DNA of 64,000 nt from Kitasatospora cinereorecta (GCF_024172095.1 NZ_JAMZDX010000007.1:310001-374000), one strand, 5' to 3'. Positions 53,549 through 62,259 are shown, counted from the first letter of the stretch. Notes: generated from the letters alone by a model not told the origin. Program-made: numbers and translations.

Positions 53549-54460
53549 TCAGGCGCGGATCATGCCCTCCTGGGCCACGGTGGCCAGGTGACGGTGGTCT
53601 CGGGTGTAGAAGCGGCCGGAGCCGAGACCGCGGCCGGAGTCGGCGGCGACCGCCTCCTGGACGTACAGCAGCCAGTCGTCGACCGGCCCGGGGCGGTGGA
53701 ACCACATGGCGTGGTCGAGGCTGGCGGTGACCAGTCCGGGCATCGCCCAGGCCAGGCCGAGGACCCGCAGCACCGGCTCCAGGATGGTGTAGTCGCAGAC
53801 GTACGCCAGGGCGGCGAGGTCGCGCTGGGCGTCGGTCAGACCGTCCACCGGGCGCAGCCGGTCGAAGGGCCGCAGCCAGACCGCCTGGTGCGGCGTCTGC
53901 TTGCCCTCGACGGTCAGGTAGACCGGACCGGGCACGTGCCGCATGTCGAAGCCGCGGCCGCCCGACCAGTACGCCTTCGACGTCTCCGTCATCGAACCGC
54001 CGCTCCGCCCGGTCAGGTACTCCGCCGAGGCGGGCAGTTCCTCGGGCGCCGGGACGGCCGGGTCGAGGTCGGGTCCGGCCGCGAAGCTGCCGCCGGGCTC
54101 GCCGGCGGCGAAGTTGGCCAGGCAGACGTACAGCGCCTTGCCGTTCTGGAAGCCGCGCACCTGGCGGGTGCTGTACCCGCGGCCGTCGCGCAGCAGCTCC
54201 ACCTCGTAGTGGACCGGGGCGCCGATGTCGGCCGGGCGGAGGAAGTAGCTGTGCATCGAGTGCAGCGACTTGCCGTCCGCCACCGAACGCATCGCGGCGG
54301 CCGCGGCCTGGGCGACCAGGTCGCCGCCGTACGCCTTCGGCCACGGGCAGGGCTGGGTGACCGCGGTGAAGGCGAGGTCGAAGTGGACGGGTTCGGCCGG
54401 GGTGAGGGTGACCGCCGTGGTGAAGACCGCGGAGGTCGGCGGGGCGTCGGTGGTGGTCAT
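53549..54460 (-). CDS. TesB-like acyl-CoA thioesterase
   Basis: This 303-residue double-hot-dog thioesterase of the TesB/acyl-CoA thioesterase II type has VYGGDLVAQAAAAAM-like KAYGGDLVAQAAAAAM, HSMHSYFLRPAD, GRGYSTRQVRGFQNGK and SLDHAMWFHRPG (catalytic Asp). It would hydrolyse a CoA ester of the pathway, most likely after ring hydroxylation or as a rescue step. Its ATG overlaps the cupin stop (ATGA), so it is translated with the cupin. Confidence 0.9.
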   Translation of the reverse strand: MTTTDAPPTSAVFTTAVTLTPAEPVHFDLAFTAVTQPCPWPKAYGGDLVAQAAAAAMRSVADGKSLHSMHSYFLRPADIGAPVHYEVELLRDGRGYSTRQVRGFQNGKALYVCLANFAAGEPGGSFAAGPDLDPAVPAPEELPASAEYLTGRSGGSMTETSKAYWSGGRGFDMRHVPGPVYLTVEGKQTPHQAVWLRPFDRLRPVDGLTDAQRDLAALAYVCDYTILEPVLRVLGLAWAMPGLVTASLDHAMWFHRPGPVDDWLLYVQEAVAADSGRGLGSGRFYTRDHRHLATVAQEGMIRA

Positions 54461-54939
54461 CGGTCCGTCCAGTCGCGCAGGTCGGCGTCGGTGACGTCGG
54501 GCAGGTTCACCACGATGTTCTCCGGCGTCCGGGTGGTCATCCAGACCAGCGGCTTGGTCCGGGACAGGTTGCACTCGACGTGCGGCATGAACGGCGGCAC
54601 GAACACCCAGTCGCCCTCCTCCATGTCGAGGTAGTCCTCGAAGCGCTCGCCGAAGTAGATCCGGGCCCGGCCGGAGAGCACGTACCCGCCGGTCTCCGCC
54701 TCGCCGTGGTGGTGGGAGACCGAACGGTACCCCGGCTCGTTGCTCACCTTGCCGAACCACAACCGGCGCGCCGGTGTGTGCTGGATCGACACGCCCGACA
54801 CCCGGACGGCCCCGCCGGAGTCCGCGGTGCCCGGGTCCTCCAGGCCGGCGCGGGTCACCACCGGGGCCACCAGGCCGCTCGGCAGGCGGTACATCGAGTT
54901 GTCGCCCTCGAGGCGGTACTTGCTGAGGTCGGGCTCCAT
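54457..54939 (-). CDS. single-domain cupin, candidate ring-cleaving dioxygenase
   Basis: This 160-residue cupin has both metal motifs: H76-x-H78-x3-E82 (HHHGEAE) and GDWVFVPPFMPHVECN with H120. All four ligands of an Fe(II) or Mn(II) cupin are present, as in extradiol-type cupin dioxygenases. It is too short for a two-domain gentisate dioxygenase (about 340). It is the first gene of the leftward aromatic operon, divergent from RidA. I infer ring cleavage of a hydroxylated aromatic product; a non-enzymatic or isomerase role cannot be excluded. Confidence 0.78.
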   Translation of the reverse strand: MEPDLSKYRLEGDNSMYRLPSGLVAPVVTRAGLEDPGTADSGGAVRVSGVSIQHTPARRLWFGKVSNEPGYRSVSHHHGEAETGGYVLSGRARIYFGERFEDYLDMEEGDWVFVPPFMPHVECNLSRTKPLVWMTTRTPENIVVNLPDVTDADLRDWTDR

Positions 54940-55015
54940 GCGGACGGCTCCGTTTCCTGCGGCGGACGTCGGCGGGCCGGGCGGGGCCGGGCCGATCGAT
55001 GTCTCGTTTTTTTCA

Positions 55016-55024
55016 CGACCGTCA
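55016..55024. promoter_or_regulatory. shared motif CGACCGTCA in the aromatic gene promoters
   Basis: CGACCGTCA occurs here, in the cupin/RidA divergent gap, and inverted at 55542-55550 in the RidA/FAH gap. Each copy lies near an ATCGAT and a T-rich run. The two copies fit a common operator for the PaaX-type regulator, but two short matches are weak evidence. Confidence 0.3.
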
Positions 55025-55093
55025 TCTACTGTCAATACGCCCCGCTCGAACAAGCGGATCCCGGCCCCGACGCAGTCCCACACCGGAGGTGGC

Positions 55094-55531
55094 ATGACCC
55101 CCGTCGCCGTGAACCCGAGCTCACTCCCCGCGCCCAGCGGCTACTCGCACGGCACGCTGTCCGGGAACACCCTGTACCTCGGCGGCCAGACCGCCCTCGA
55201 CGCCGACATGCGGATCGTCCCCGGCGGCATCGTCGAGCAGTTCCGGCAGGCCTTCGGCAACGTCCTCACCACCCTGCGGGAGGTCGGCGGCCGGCCCGAG
55301 GACCTGGTCAGCATCACCCTGTACCTCACCGACATCCCGGACTACCAGGCCCACGGCAAGGAGATCGGCAAGGTCTGGCGGGAGCTGGCCGGACCGGTCT
55401 ACCCCGCCATGGCGGGCATCGGCTGCACCGCGCTGTGGCAGCCCGAGGCGATGATCGAGATCCTCGGCGTCGCCGTCGTCCCCGACGAGCGCCTGGTCCG
55501 CCCGGGCGTACCGGGGCAGGCCGGCGCCTGA
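55094..55531 (+). CDS. RidA family enamine/imine deaminase
   Basis: This 145-residue RidA/YjgF-type protein has LYLGGQTALDADMRIV, GGIVEQFRQAFGNVL, PEDLVSITLYLTDI and the C-terminal ALWQPEAMIEIL with the catalytic-pocket residues. The usual substrate-binding Arg of classic RidA (in a LVExxExxA... IEID strand) is not obvious, so it may be a specialised subgroup. RidA proteins hydrolyse reactive enamines and imines to ketones and ammonia. GGAGG lies four bases before the ATG. Confidence 0.9.
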   Translation: MTPVAVNPSSLPAPSGYSHGTLSGNTLYLGGQTALDADMRIVPGGIVEQFRQAFGNVLTTLREVGGRPEDLVSITLYLTDIPDYQAHGKEIGKVWRELAGPVYPAMAGIGCTALWQPEAMIEILGVAVVPDERLVRPGVPGQAGA

Positions 55532-55636
55532 ATCGATCTTTCCTGACGGTCGACACGGATACGTACGACACCACGACCGTGCGGCACCGGACCGCTACCG
55601 GACCGGTGCCGGCGGACGGCAGAACGGGACGAAGGC

Positions 55637-56524
55637 ATGAGACTCGCATCGATCACCCTCGACGGCCGCCGCCGCGCCGCCGCCCTCCTCGACGACGGCG
55701 CCACCCTGGCCCTGCTGCCGGCCGCCCTCGGCACCGTCGACGACCTGGTCCGCGGCGGCCCCGCCGCCCTCGACGCCGCGCGCGCCGCACTGCCCGGCGC
55801 CGAGACGGTGCCGCTCGCCGACGTCCGCCTGGAGGCGCCGCTCGGCCGGTTCAACCGCGACATCCTCTGCACCGGCTGGAACTACCAGGACCACTTCGAG
55901 GAATCCCGCGGCAAGCGCGGCGGCCAGGACCCGGCCGCCCTGCCCACCCGCCCCACCTTCTTCACCAAGGGCCCCGACACCGTCATCGGCCCCACCGACG
56001 ACATCGCCCACGACACCGCGCTCTCCACCCAGTGGGACTACGAGGCCGAGATCGCCCTGGTCATCGGCCGCGACGGGCGGTCCATCCCGGAGGCCGAGGC
56101 GCACCACCACGTCTTCGGCTACCTGATCGCCAACGACGTCTCCCAGCGCGACCTCCAGCGCGCCCACGGCGGCCAGTGGCTCAAGGGCAAGAGCATCGAC
56201 GCCACCATGCCGCTCGGCCCCTGGCTCACCACCGCCGACGAGGTGCCCGACCCCGGGGACCTCCGGGTGCAGTGCGAGGTCAACGGCGTGCTGCTGCAGA
56301 ACGCCTCCAGCGCGCAGATGGCCTTCCCGATCGCCCGCCTGATCGCCGAACTCAGCCAGGGCATGACCCTGCGGGCCGGCGACGTGCTGCTCACCGGCAC
56401 CCCGAGCGGCATCGGCAGTGCCCGCGAGCCGCAGATCTTCCTCCAGGACGGCGACCTGGTGGTGACCCGGGTCAGCGGACTGGGCGAGCTCCGCAACCGG
56501 GTGGTGGCGACATCGCTGCTGTGA
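55637..56524 (+). CDS. fumarylacetoacetate hydrolase family protein
   Basis: This 295-residue FAH-fold enzyme has metal ligands E136 and E138 (DYEAEIALVIG) and D167 (NDVSQRD), with Lys in KGPDT and GTPSGIG near the C-terminus. Relatives include fumarylpyruvate and acylpyruvate hydrolases, which split ring-cleavage products into pyruvate and fumarate. This role fits the pathway that I infer, after RidA has removed nitrogen. GAAGG precedes the ATG. Confidence 0.9.
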   Translation: MRLASITLDGRRRAAALLDDGATLALLPAALGTVDDLVRGGPAALDAARAALPGAETVPLADVRLEAPLGRFNRDILCTGWNYQDHFEESRGKRGGQDPAALPTRPTFFTKGPDTVIGPTDDIAHDTALSTQWDYEAEIALVIGRDGRSIPEAEAHHHVFGYLIANDVSQRDLQRAHGGQWLKGKSIDATMPLGPWLTTADEVPDPGDLRVQCEVNGVLLQNASSAQMAFPIARLIAELSQGMTLRAGDVLLTGTPSGIGSAREPQIFLQDGDLVVTRVSGLGELRNRVVATSLL

Positions 56525-56638
56525 GCGCGGCCGGTGTTCCGGCAGGTGACACGGTCCGATCATGTGACGGGGGAGGCGCTAGGCTGCCCGGTGGCGGTCC
56601 GACGGGCGGCACCGGCCCGAGGCGAGGAGAACGCAGCA

Positions 56639-57487
56639 GTGACGGCCGGGCTTGAGGAGTCCCCCGCGGCCGGCCGCGACGCGCGGCACGGCCCCCTGAT
56701 CATCACCACCTTCGGCCTGTACGCCCGCGGCGAGGCCAACTGGCTCTCCGTCGCCTCGGTGGTCCGGCTGATGGGCGACCTCGGCGTCGAGGCGCAGGCC
56801 GTACGCTCCTCGGTCTCCCGGCTCAAGCGGCGCGGCGTCCTGGAGAGCGCCCGGCACGCCGACGCCGCCGGGTACTCCCTCGCCGGCTCGGTGCTCGACA
56901 CCCTGGCCGAGGGCGACGTCCGGATCTTCGAACGGGTCCGGGCGGTCGCCGAGGACGGCTGGATCGTGGTGATCTTCTCCGTTCCCGAGTCCGAACGCCA
57001 GAAGCGCCACGAACTGCGGACCACCCTCACCCGGCTCGGCTTCGGCACCGCCGCCCCCGGCGTCTGGATCGCCCCGGGCAACCTCGCCGCCGAGACCCGC
57101 CGCACCCTGGAGCGGCGCGGCCTGGCGAGCTACGTCGACCTGTTCACTGGTGACCACGTCGGCTTCGGCGACCTGCGGTCCAAGGTCCGCGCGTGGTGGG
57201 ACCTCGACGAACTCACCGCGCTCTACACCGACTTCCTGCGCCGCTACCGCCCGGTCCTGGAACGCGCCAAGGCCACCGCGGTCACGCCGCGCGAGGCCTT
57301 CCAGGTGTACGTCCCGATGCTCACCCAGTGGCGCCGGCTGCCCTACCGCGACCCCGGCCTGCCGCTCGCCCTGCTGCCGCCCGGCTGGCAGGGCGAGAGC
57401 GCGGGCACCCTCTTCACCGACCTCAACGCCACCCTCGGCGCCGCGGCCCGCGAACACGCGCTGTCCGTCATCCACCCCGATCACTGA
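56639..57487 (+). CDS. PaaX family transcriptional regulator
   Basis: This 282-residue PaaX-type regulator has an N-terminal winged helix (SVASVVRLMGDLGVEAQAVRSSVSRLKRRG, split as SVASVVRLMGDLGV and QAVRSSVSRLKRRG), the middle PaaX domain with DGWIVVIFSVPESERQKRHE, and a C-terminal domain (LPYRDPGLPLALLPPGWQG). PaaX represses phenylacetate genes and responds to phenylacetyl-CoA; here an aryl-CoA of the adjacent pathway is a plausible inducer. GAGGAGA precedes the GTG start. Confidence 0.92.
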   Translation: MTAGLEESPAAGRDARHGPLIITTFGLYARGEANWLSVASVVRLMGDLGVEAQAVRSSVSRLKRRGVLESARHADAAGYSLAGSVLDTLAEGDVRIFERVRAVAEDGWIVVIFSVPESERQKRHELRTTLTRLGFGTAAPGVWIAPGNLAAETRRTLERRGLASYVDLFTGDHVGFGDLRSKVRAWWDLDELTALYTDFLRRYRPVLERAKATAVTPREAFQVYVPMLTQWRRLPYRDPGLPLALLPPGWQGESAGTLFTDLNATLGAAAREHALSVIHPDH

Positions 57488-57532
57488 CCGCCGACCGCAG
57501 GCGGGCCGGCGCGGTGTGATAGTCATGCGGCC

Positions 57533-58000
57533 GTGATCGTCTTCAGCGCGCGGGTGGCCGCGATCGGACTGGCCCTCGAGACGCTGGCCCTCTGCCTGGT
57601 CCAGGTGGGCGTGGCGGTGTTCGACCTCCTCGGCTGCGACCAGCCGTGGGAGGAACAGCCCACCTGCGCCGAGGCCGGTGCCGGCCTCGGTCTGTGGCTG
57701 CTGCTCGGCGCCCTCCACCTCTGGATCGCGGCGCTCTGGTTCCGCCAGGACCGCGCGCCGCGCCGCGGGGTCCGGGTCCTGATGGCGTGGGTGGTCCTGG
57801 TCCAGCTCGCGGCGGTCCGGGAGCTGCTGGACCCGGTGGCCCGGCCGGTCGGCGGCGAGTGGATCGAGGGCGTGGCCGTGCTGGCGGGCATCGCCTACAT
57901 CACGGCGACCGCGGTGCTCACGATGGTGCGCCCGGAACGGGCCGGTCCCCGGCCCGGGGAAGGCGGGCCGGGGACCGGGCGGGGCGTCAGGCGAAGGTGA
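57533..58000 (+). CDS. membrane protein of unknown function
   Basis: This 155-residue protein has four predicted helices (about 5-28, 48-68, 80-97 and 112-133) and a Gly/Pro/Arg-rich tail. Two cysteines flank the first loop (LLGCDQPW, PTCAEA). No family is recognised. The GTG start has no clear ribosome site. Its end overlaps the convergent glucanase gene by 14 bp. Confidence 0.62.
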   Translation: MIVFSARVAAIGLALETLALCLVQVGVAVFDLLGCDQPWEEQPTCAEAGAGLGLWLLLGALHLWIAALWFRQDRAPRRGVRVLMAWVVLVQLAAVRELLDPVARPVGGEWIEGVAVLAGIAYITATAVLTMVRPERAGPRPGEGGPGTGRGVRRR

Positions 58001-59678
58001 TCCAGTTGAGGTTGACGAAGTCGGCGGGCTGACCGCTGTCGAACGTCAGGTAGACGTCGTGCACGCCGGTGGTGCGGCTGATGTCGGCGGGGACGGTGCG
58101 CCAGGTCTGCCAGCCGCCGGTGGAGGCGACGGCGAAGCTGCCGACCGGGGCGGCGGTGGGGCTGCCGATCCGGACCTGGACCAGGCCGCTGACGCCGGCG
58201 GCCGCGCCCGAGGCGACCCGGGCGCTGAACCGGGTGGCCCCGGTGGCGCCGAAGTCCAGGGTGTACTTGAGCCAGTCGCCGTTGGAGAGCCAGCCCACGT
58301 CGGAGCCGCCGCCGGTGTCCGAGCAGGCCTCGACCTGCGTCCCGGACTGGGCCCGGAAGGACTCGGCCTGGATGGTGCCGAAGGCGCTGACCGCGCCGCC
58401 GGTCGCGGTGGCGGTCGGGGTGGGCGTGCTGCCGCCACCGCCTCCGCCGGCCAGCCCGCCGACCGTGATGGTGAACCGGGTCGGGCTGCCCGACTGCACC
58501 TTGCCCTCGAAGTCGACGCCGGACGGGTGCACGTCGTCGTACGGGAAGGCGTAGCCCAGCCCGTCGGGGGTGGTGGCGTGCAGGATCCGGGCGTAGTGGT
58601 TGGTGCGGGGCTTGGTGTAGAAGGAGGCCGGCTGCTCCGCGTCCGGCTGGTCGGCGTTGTCGAGCAGGGTGGTGCGGTTGAACGCGGCGGCCAGCCGGGC
58701 GCTGAGGTTGCCCATGACGTCGTTGCCGGTGGTGAACGGCGCGTCGCTGCAGGAGAAGATCGCCTGGGTGGAGGGCCGGGCGAAGCTGCCCACCCCGGGG
58801 AAGGTGAGCGTGTCGCCGTTGACCCGGCCGGTGACGGCGCCCCAGGTGAACTGGGTGTCGATGCGCAGGTCGGTGGTGCGGTACTTGGTCCACACCTGGT
58901 CGACGTAGGAGTCGAAGTAGCCGCGGAACAGCGCGCTGTTGCCGCGGATCGCCAGGTTGGGGCTGAGCACCCGCAGGTCGGAGCCGCCGCCGGGGACGAT
59001 CAGCCGGCTCCAGTCGCTGCCGTCGGCGGCGGACTGGGCCCGCAGCGCGGAAGCGACCTTGGCCAGGCCGTCGGCGGGCAGGCCGCGGACGGTCTGCGGG
59101 CCCTGGCCGGTCTCCAGCTGGAAGGCGATCGGCAGGCAGACCATGTCGACGAAGGTGATGTTCGCGTACAACTGGTCGTTGTTGTACGTGAATTCGCAGA
59201 AGTCGTGGCGGACGTTGATGTTCGGGTCGGACGGGTTGCTGACCGAGGGGAGGGCCAGACCGCCGCCGCGGTTCATCAGGAAGGTGAGCTTCGCGCCGAC
59301 CGAGAAGTAGATCCGGCCGCTGTCCAGGTGCGGCAGGGTGACCCGGCGCGGGGCGGCGCCGGAGGCGTTCAGCGCGATGGCGCAGTCCACGCCCAGCGGG
59401 GTCTGGTCGTTGGCCGGGTTCGGCGGGTGGTGGAGGCTGCTGCCGTCGGCCTGGATGAACGCCCAGTTGCCGCCGGCCGCCGGGTCCCGGCCGACGACGT
59501 ACGCGTAGACGGTGTTGTTGCCGGTGGTGTTGGCCAGGTCCAGCGGCAGCGTGGGGGTGGTCGAGGCGTTGGCGCTGGTCTCGATCCAGGTGGCCACCGC
59601 GGGGACGGCGAGGGCGAGCCCGGCGGTCGCGGCCAGCAGCTTGCGACGCGAGATGGGGCGATGGTGGCGTGGGGACAT
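57987..59678 (-). CDS. GH64 beta-1,3-glucanase with C-terminal CBM6
   Basis: This secreted endo-beta-1,3-glucanase has 563 residues. The N-terminus is Tat-like (SRRKLLAATAGLALAV). The GH64 domain, at about 40-395, has blocks such as YAYVVGRDPAAGG, GRIYFSVGAKLTFLMN, DMVCLPIAFQLE and GYFDSYVDQVWTKYRT. A Thr/Pro linker precedes a CBM6-type beta-sandwich (about 430-563; IQAESFRAQSGTQVE, FVNLNWITFA). It attacks fungal or plant beta-1,3-glucan. It lies 65 bp downstream of the GH16 gene on the same strand, so the two probably share the operator-controlled promoter. Confidence 0.92.
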   Translation of the reverse strand: MSPRHHRPISRRKLLAATAGLALAVPAVATWIETSANASTTPTLPLDLANTTGNNTVYAYVVGRDPAAGGNWAFIQADGSSLHHPPNPANDQTPLGVDCAIALNASGAAPRRVTLPHLDSGRIYFSVGAKLTFLMNRGGGLALPSVSNPSDPNINVRHDFCEFTYNNDQLYANITFVDMVCLPIAFQLETGQGPQTVRGLPADGLAKVASALRAQSAADGSDWSRLIVPGGGSDLRVLSPNLAIRGNSALFRGYFDSYVDQVWTKYRTTDLRIDTQFTWGAVTGRVNGDTLTFPGVGSFARPSTQAIFSCSDAPFTTGNDVMGNLSARLAAAFNRTTLLDNADQPDAEQPASFYTKPRTNHYARILHATTPDGLGYAFPYDDVHPSGVDFEGKVQSGSPTRFTITVGGLAGGGGGGSTPTPTATATGGAVSAFGTIQAESFRAQSGTQVEACSDTGGGSDVGWLSNGDWLKYTLDFGATGATRFSARVASGAAAGVSGLVQVRIGSPTAAPVGSFAVASTGGWQTWRTVPADISRTTGVHDVYLTFDSGQPADFVNLNWITFA

Positions 59679-59743
59679 GGGTGGGGGGTTCCGTTCTCCG
59701 CGGGGTCGGGGTGGGGGAGCGGGGGGTGGGCGGTGGCTGGGCG

Positions 59744-61012
59744 TCAGCCGAGGTTCCACTTCTGGTTGGCGCCGCCGCCGCAGGTCCAGATCTGCAGCCG
59801 GGTGCCGTCGGCGGACGAGTTGTCCTTGGCGTCCAGGCACTTGTTGGCACCGGTGTTGGTGAGGTCGTGCGCCGAGGTGTACGTCCACTGCTGGGCAGGG
59901 GTGCCGTTGCAGGTGTAGAGCTGGACCACCGCGCCGTCCGCGTGGGAGCCGCCCGACACGTCCAGGCACTTGCCGAGCGCGCGGACGGTGCCGTCGCCGC
60001 CGACGGTCCACTGCTGGGCCGGGTTGCCGGTGCAGTTGTGCAGCTGGATCGGCGTCCCGTCGGCGTTGGAGCCGCCCGCCACGTCGACGCACATCCCGCC
60101 GATGCCGGTGATCCGACCGGTGTAGGAGGGCGGGTTGGTGTTGGAGGTCGAGACGTGGACGTAGTCGACGACCATGGTCTGCGGGAACGCGGTGGAGCCG
60201 TCCGGGCTGCCCGGCCAGTCGCCGCCGATCGCCAGGTTGAGGATCAGGAAGAACGGGTGGTCGAAGGCCCAGTGGTTGCCGCCGACGTCCGCCGGGGTGC
60301 GGGTCTCGTAGGTGTGGCCGTCCACCGACCAGGTGATCGCGGTGGGGCTCCAGTCGACGGCGAACACGTGGAAGGCGTCCGCGAAGGACTGCCCGGCGGG
60401 CAGCGAGTACGCCGCGCCGAGGCCGCCGGCGCCGGAGTAGCCCGGGCCGTGGATGGTGCCGTGGACGGTGGAGGGCTCGCGGCCGATGTTCTCCATCACG
60501 TCGATCTCACCGCTGTTCGGCCAGCCCACGCTGCCGATGTCCGAGCCGAGCATCCAGAACGCGGGCCACACGCCCTGACCGCGCGGGATCTTGATGCGGG
60601 ACTCGAAGTGGCCGTAGGCCTGGGTGAAGGAGCGGGAGGTGTTGAGCCGCGCCGAGGTGTACTGGCACGTCCCGTACCAACAGTTCAGGCCCGGGTCGCT
60701 GTTCTTCTTGGCGGTGATCACCAGGTGGCCCTGGCCGTCGAGGGCGGCGTTGCTGTTCCCGCCGGTGTAGTACTGGAGCTCGTGGTTGCCGTTGCCGGAA
60801 CCGCCGGTCTCCATCGTCCACTTGCCGCCGTCGACGCCGGCGCCCGCCGGTCCGTCGAAGTCGTCCGACCAGTTCTGGGCCAGTGCGGCGGCGCGGGCCG
60901 GAGCCGCGCCCGAACCGGTCGTCGACAGCAGCACCGCCGCCACCAGGGCGGTGGTGAGGACCAGCACGAGTCCGCCGAAGGACCAGCGCCGCGCGCGATG
61001 TGCAGCAGCCAT
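59744..61012 (-). CDS. GH16 beta-glucanase with C-terminal ricin-type CBM13
   Basis: This secreted endo-1,3(4)-beta-glucanase has 422 residues: a membrane/signal segment (about 11-33), a GH16 domain (45-285) and a three-fold ricin lectin domain (about 295-422) with QQWTVG, QQWTYT and QKWNLG repeats. The catalytic motif is GEIDVMENIG (E169, D171, E174). I start at the second ATG because GGGAG lies seven bases upstream, too close to the first. It is the first gene after a GAGAGCGCTCTC operator, suggesting LacI/CebR-type control by oligosaccharides. Confidence 0.95.
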   Translation of the reverse strand: MAAAHRARRWSFGGLVLVLTTALVAAVLLSTTGSGAAPARAAALAQNWSDDFDGPAGAGVDGGKWTMETGGSGNGNHELQYYTGGNSNAALDGQGHLVITAKKNSDPGLNCWYGTCQYTSARLNTSRSFTQAYGHFESRIKIPRGQGVWPAFWMLGSDIGSVGWPNSGEIDVMENIGREPSTVHGTIHGPGYSGAGGLGAAYSLPAGQSFADAFHVFAVDWSPTAITWSVDGHTYETRTPADVGGNHWAFDHPFFLILNLAIGGDWPGSPDGSTAFPQTMVVDYVHVSTSNTNPPSYTGRITGIGGMCVDVAGGSNADGTPIQLHNCTGNPAQQWTVGGDGTVRALGKCLDVSGGSHADGAVVQLYTCNGTPAQQWTYTSAHDLTNTGANKCLDAKDNSSADGTRLQIWTCGGGANQKWNLG

Positions 61013-61040
61013 GGGCATGCTCCCTTGTTCGGGTATTGAT

Positions 61041-61052
61041 GAGAGCGCTCTC
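61041..61052. promoter_or_regulatory. LacI-type operator GAGAGCGCTCTC upstream of the glucanases
   Basis: A perfect 12-bp palindrome lies 29 bases upstream of the GH16 start. It belongs to the GAGAGCGCTCTC/GGGAGCGCTCCC class known from actinobacterial glycosidase genes controlled by LacI-family repressors such as CebR. Confidence 0.75.
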
Positions 61053-61204
61053 TGTGAGCTGACGTGGCGTCGCCTGCTGGGCCTGAATACTAGGGAGGGG
61101 CAAGCGTCATGGCAATGTCAGGCGCATCCGATGAAACTGCTCTGACCTGCAGTTTCCTTCTCCGGTGGCGGACTTAACGTTCCCTTAAGGCTGACTTGAT
61201 GTGG

Positions 61205-61218
61205 GGAGAGCGCTCTCC
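61205..61218. promoter_or_regulatory. second LacI-type operator, GGAGAGCGCTCTCC
   Basis: A 14-bp perfect palindrome containing the same core lies 34 bases upstream of the divergent PLP enzyme gene and 152 bp from the first copy. It may loop with the first site for the glucanase promoter or independently control the PLP enzyme. Confidence 0.7.
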
Positions 61219-61251
61219 ACGCCACGTCAGGAACTGGCGTACCGTCAGAGC

Positions 61252-62259
61252 ATGACGCCTCCGCTGCTGCACCGCTACTGGCCCGCGTCGGACGGCGCCC
61301 CGCCCTACCTCCGACTCGGCCAAGCACCCACGCCAGTGCGACCGTTGACCGGCCTGGGCAGCCAATCCCCGCTCTGGCTCAAGGACGAGAGCGGCTACGG
61401 CGACGGCTACTGGGGCGGCAACAAGGTCCGCAAACTGGAATGGCTGCTCCCCGACGTCCGCCGCCGCGCCACCCGGACCGTCCTCACCGTCGGCGGCCTC
61501 GGCACCAACTGGGGCCTGGCGACCGCACTCTACGGACGCGAGCACGGCCTGCGGGTCGTCCTCGCCCTGATCGACCACCCCGTCGACGAACACACCCGGG
61601 CCCAACTCGACCGCCTGCACGCCTCCGGAGCCCACCTGCACTTCCTGCACACCGCGACCCGCCTCCGACTCGCCGCGCCATGGCTCCTCGCCCGCCACCT
61701 CGACCGCGGAACCCTCCCCGCCTACCTGCCGCCCGGCGGCTCCTCGCCCCTCGGCGCCCTCGGCGCCGTGGAGACCGCCCTCGAACTCGCCGACCAGGTC
61801 GCCAGCGGCCAACTCCCCGAACCCGCGTGGCTGGTGACCGCCATCGGCTCCGGCGGCACCGCCGCCGGCCTCACCCTCGGCCTGCGCCTCGCCGGCCTGC
61901 GCACCCGGGTCCTCGGCATCGTCGTCAACGACACCCTGCGCCTCGACACCACCACCCTCCTCCGCCTCGCCCGCCGGTCCGAGGCGCTGCTCCGGCGCCG
62001 CGGCGCCACCCTCCCGGCCCTCGCCCTCGGCCCGTCCGACCTCACCACCGAACGCGGCTGGCTCGGCCCCGGCTACGCCCACCCCACCGCCGACGCCGAC
62101 ACCGCACTCGCCCACGCGGCCACCGCCGCCGGCCTCACCCTGGAACGCACCTACACCGCCAAGGCCCTGGCCGCCCTGCTCGCCCTCGACACCGCCGGCC
62201 GCTTCGCCGGGGAGCCCGTCCTCTTCCTCAACACCCACGGCCCCCGGGTCACTCCTTAG
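61252..62259 (+). CDS. PLP-dependent ACC deaminase/D-cysteine desulfhydrase family protein
   Basis: This 335-residue fold-type II PLP enzyme has the Schiff-base lysine K58 in GGNKVRKLEW, a phosphate-binding loop AIGSGGTAAGL near 200-210, and TVGGLGTNWGLATAL near 82. The family includes 1-aminocyclopropane-1-carboxylate deaminase and D-cysteine desulfhydrase; which one cannot be told. No good ribosome site precedes the ATG. The gene is divergent from the glucanases with a LacI-type palindrome at its promoter. Its end overlaps the convergent TrmO gene by four bases. Confidence 0.88.
   Translation: MTPPLLHRYWPASDGAPPYLRLGQAPTPVRPLTGLGSQSPLWLKDESGYGDGYWGGNKVRKLEWLLPDVRRRATRTVLTVGGLGTNWGLATALYGREHGLRVVLALIDHPVDEHTRAQLDRLHASGAHLHFLHTATRLRLAAPWLLARHLDRGTLPAYLPPGGSSPLGALGAVETALELADQVASGQLPEPAWLVTAIGSGGTAAGLTLGLRLAGLRTRVLGIVVNDTLRLDTTTLLRLARRSEALLRRRGATLPALALGPSDLTTERGWLGPGYAHPTADADTALAHAATAAGLTLERTYTAKALAALLALDTAGRFAGEPVLFLNTHGPRVTP

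Noticed and set aside
49431..54344. One continuous frame of over 1600 codons on the minus strand
   Set aside because: Only the part from 51839 is the monooxygenase fusion; the rest is a shadow of the CoA ligase and TesB genes, which lie in other frames with clear motifs.
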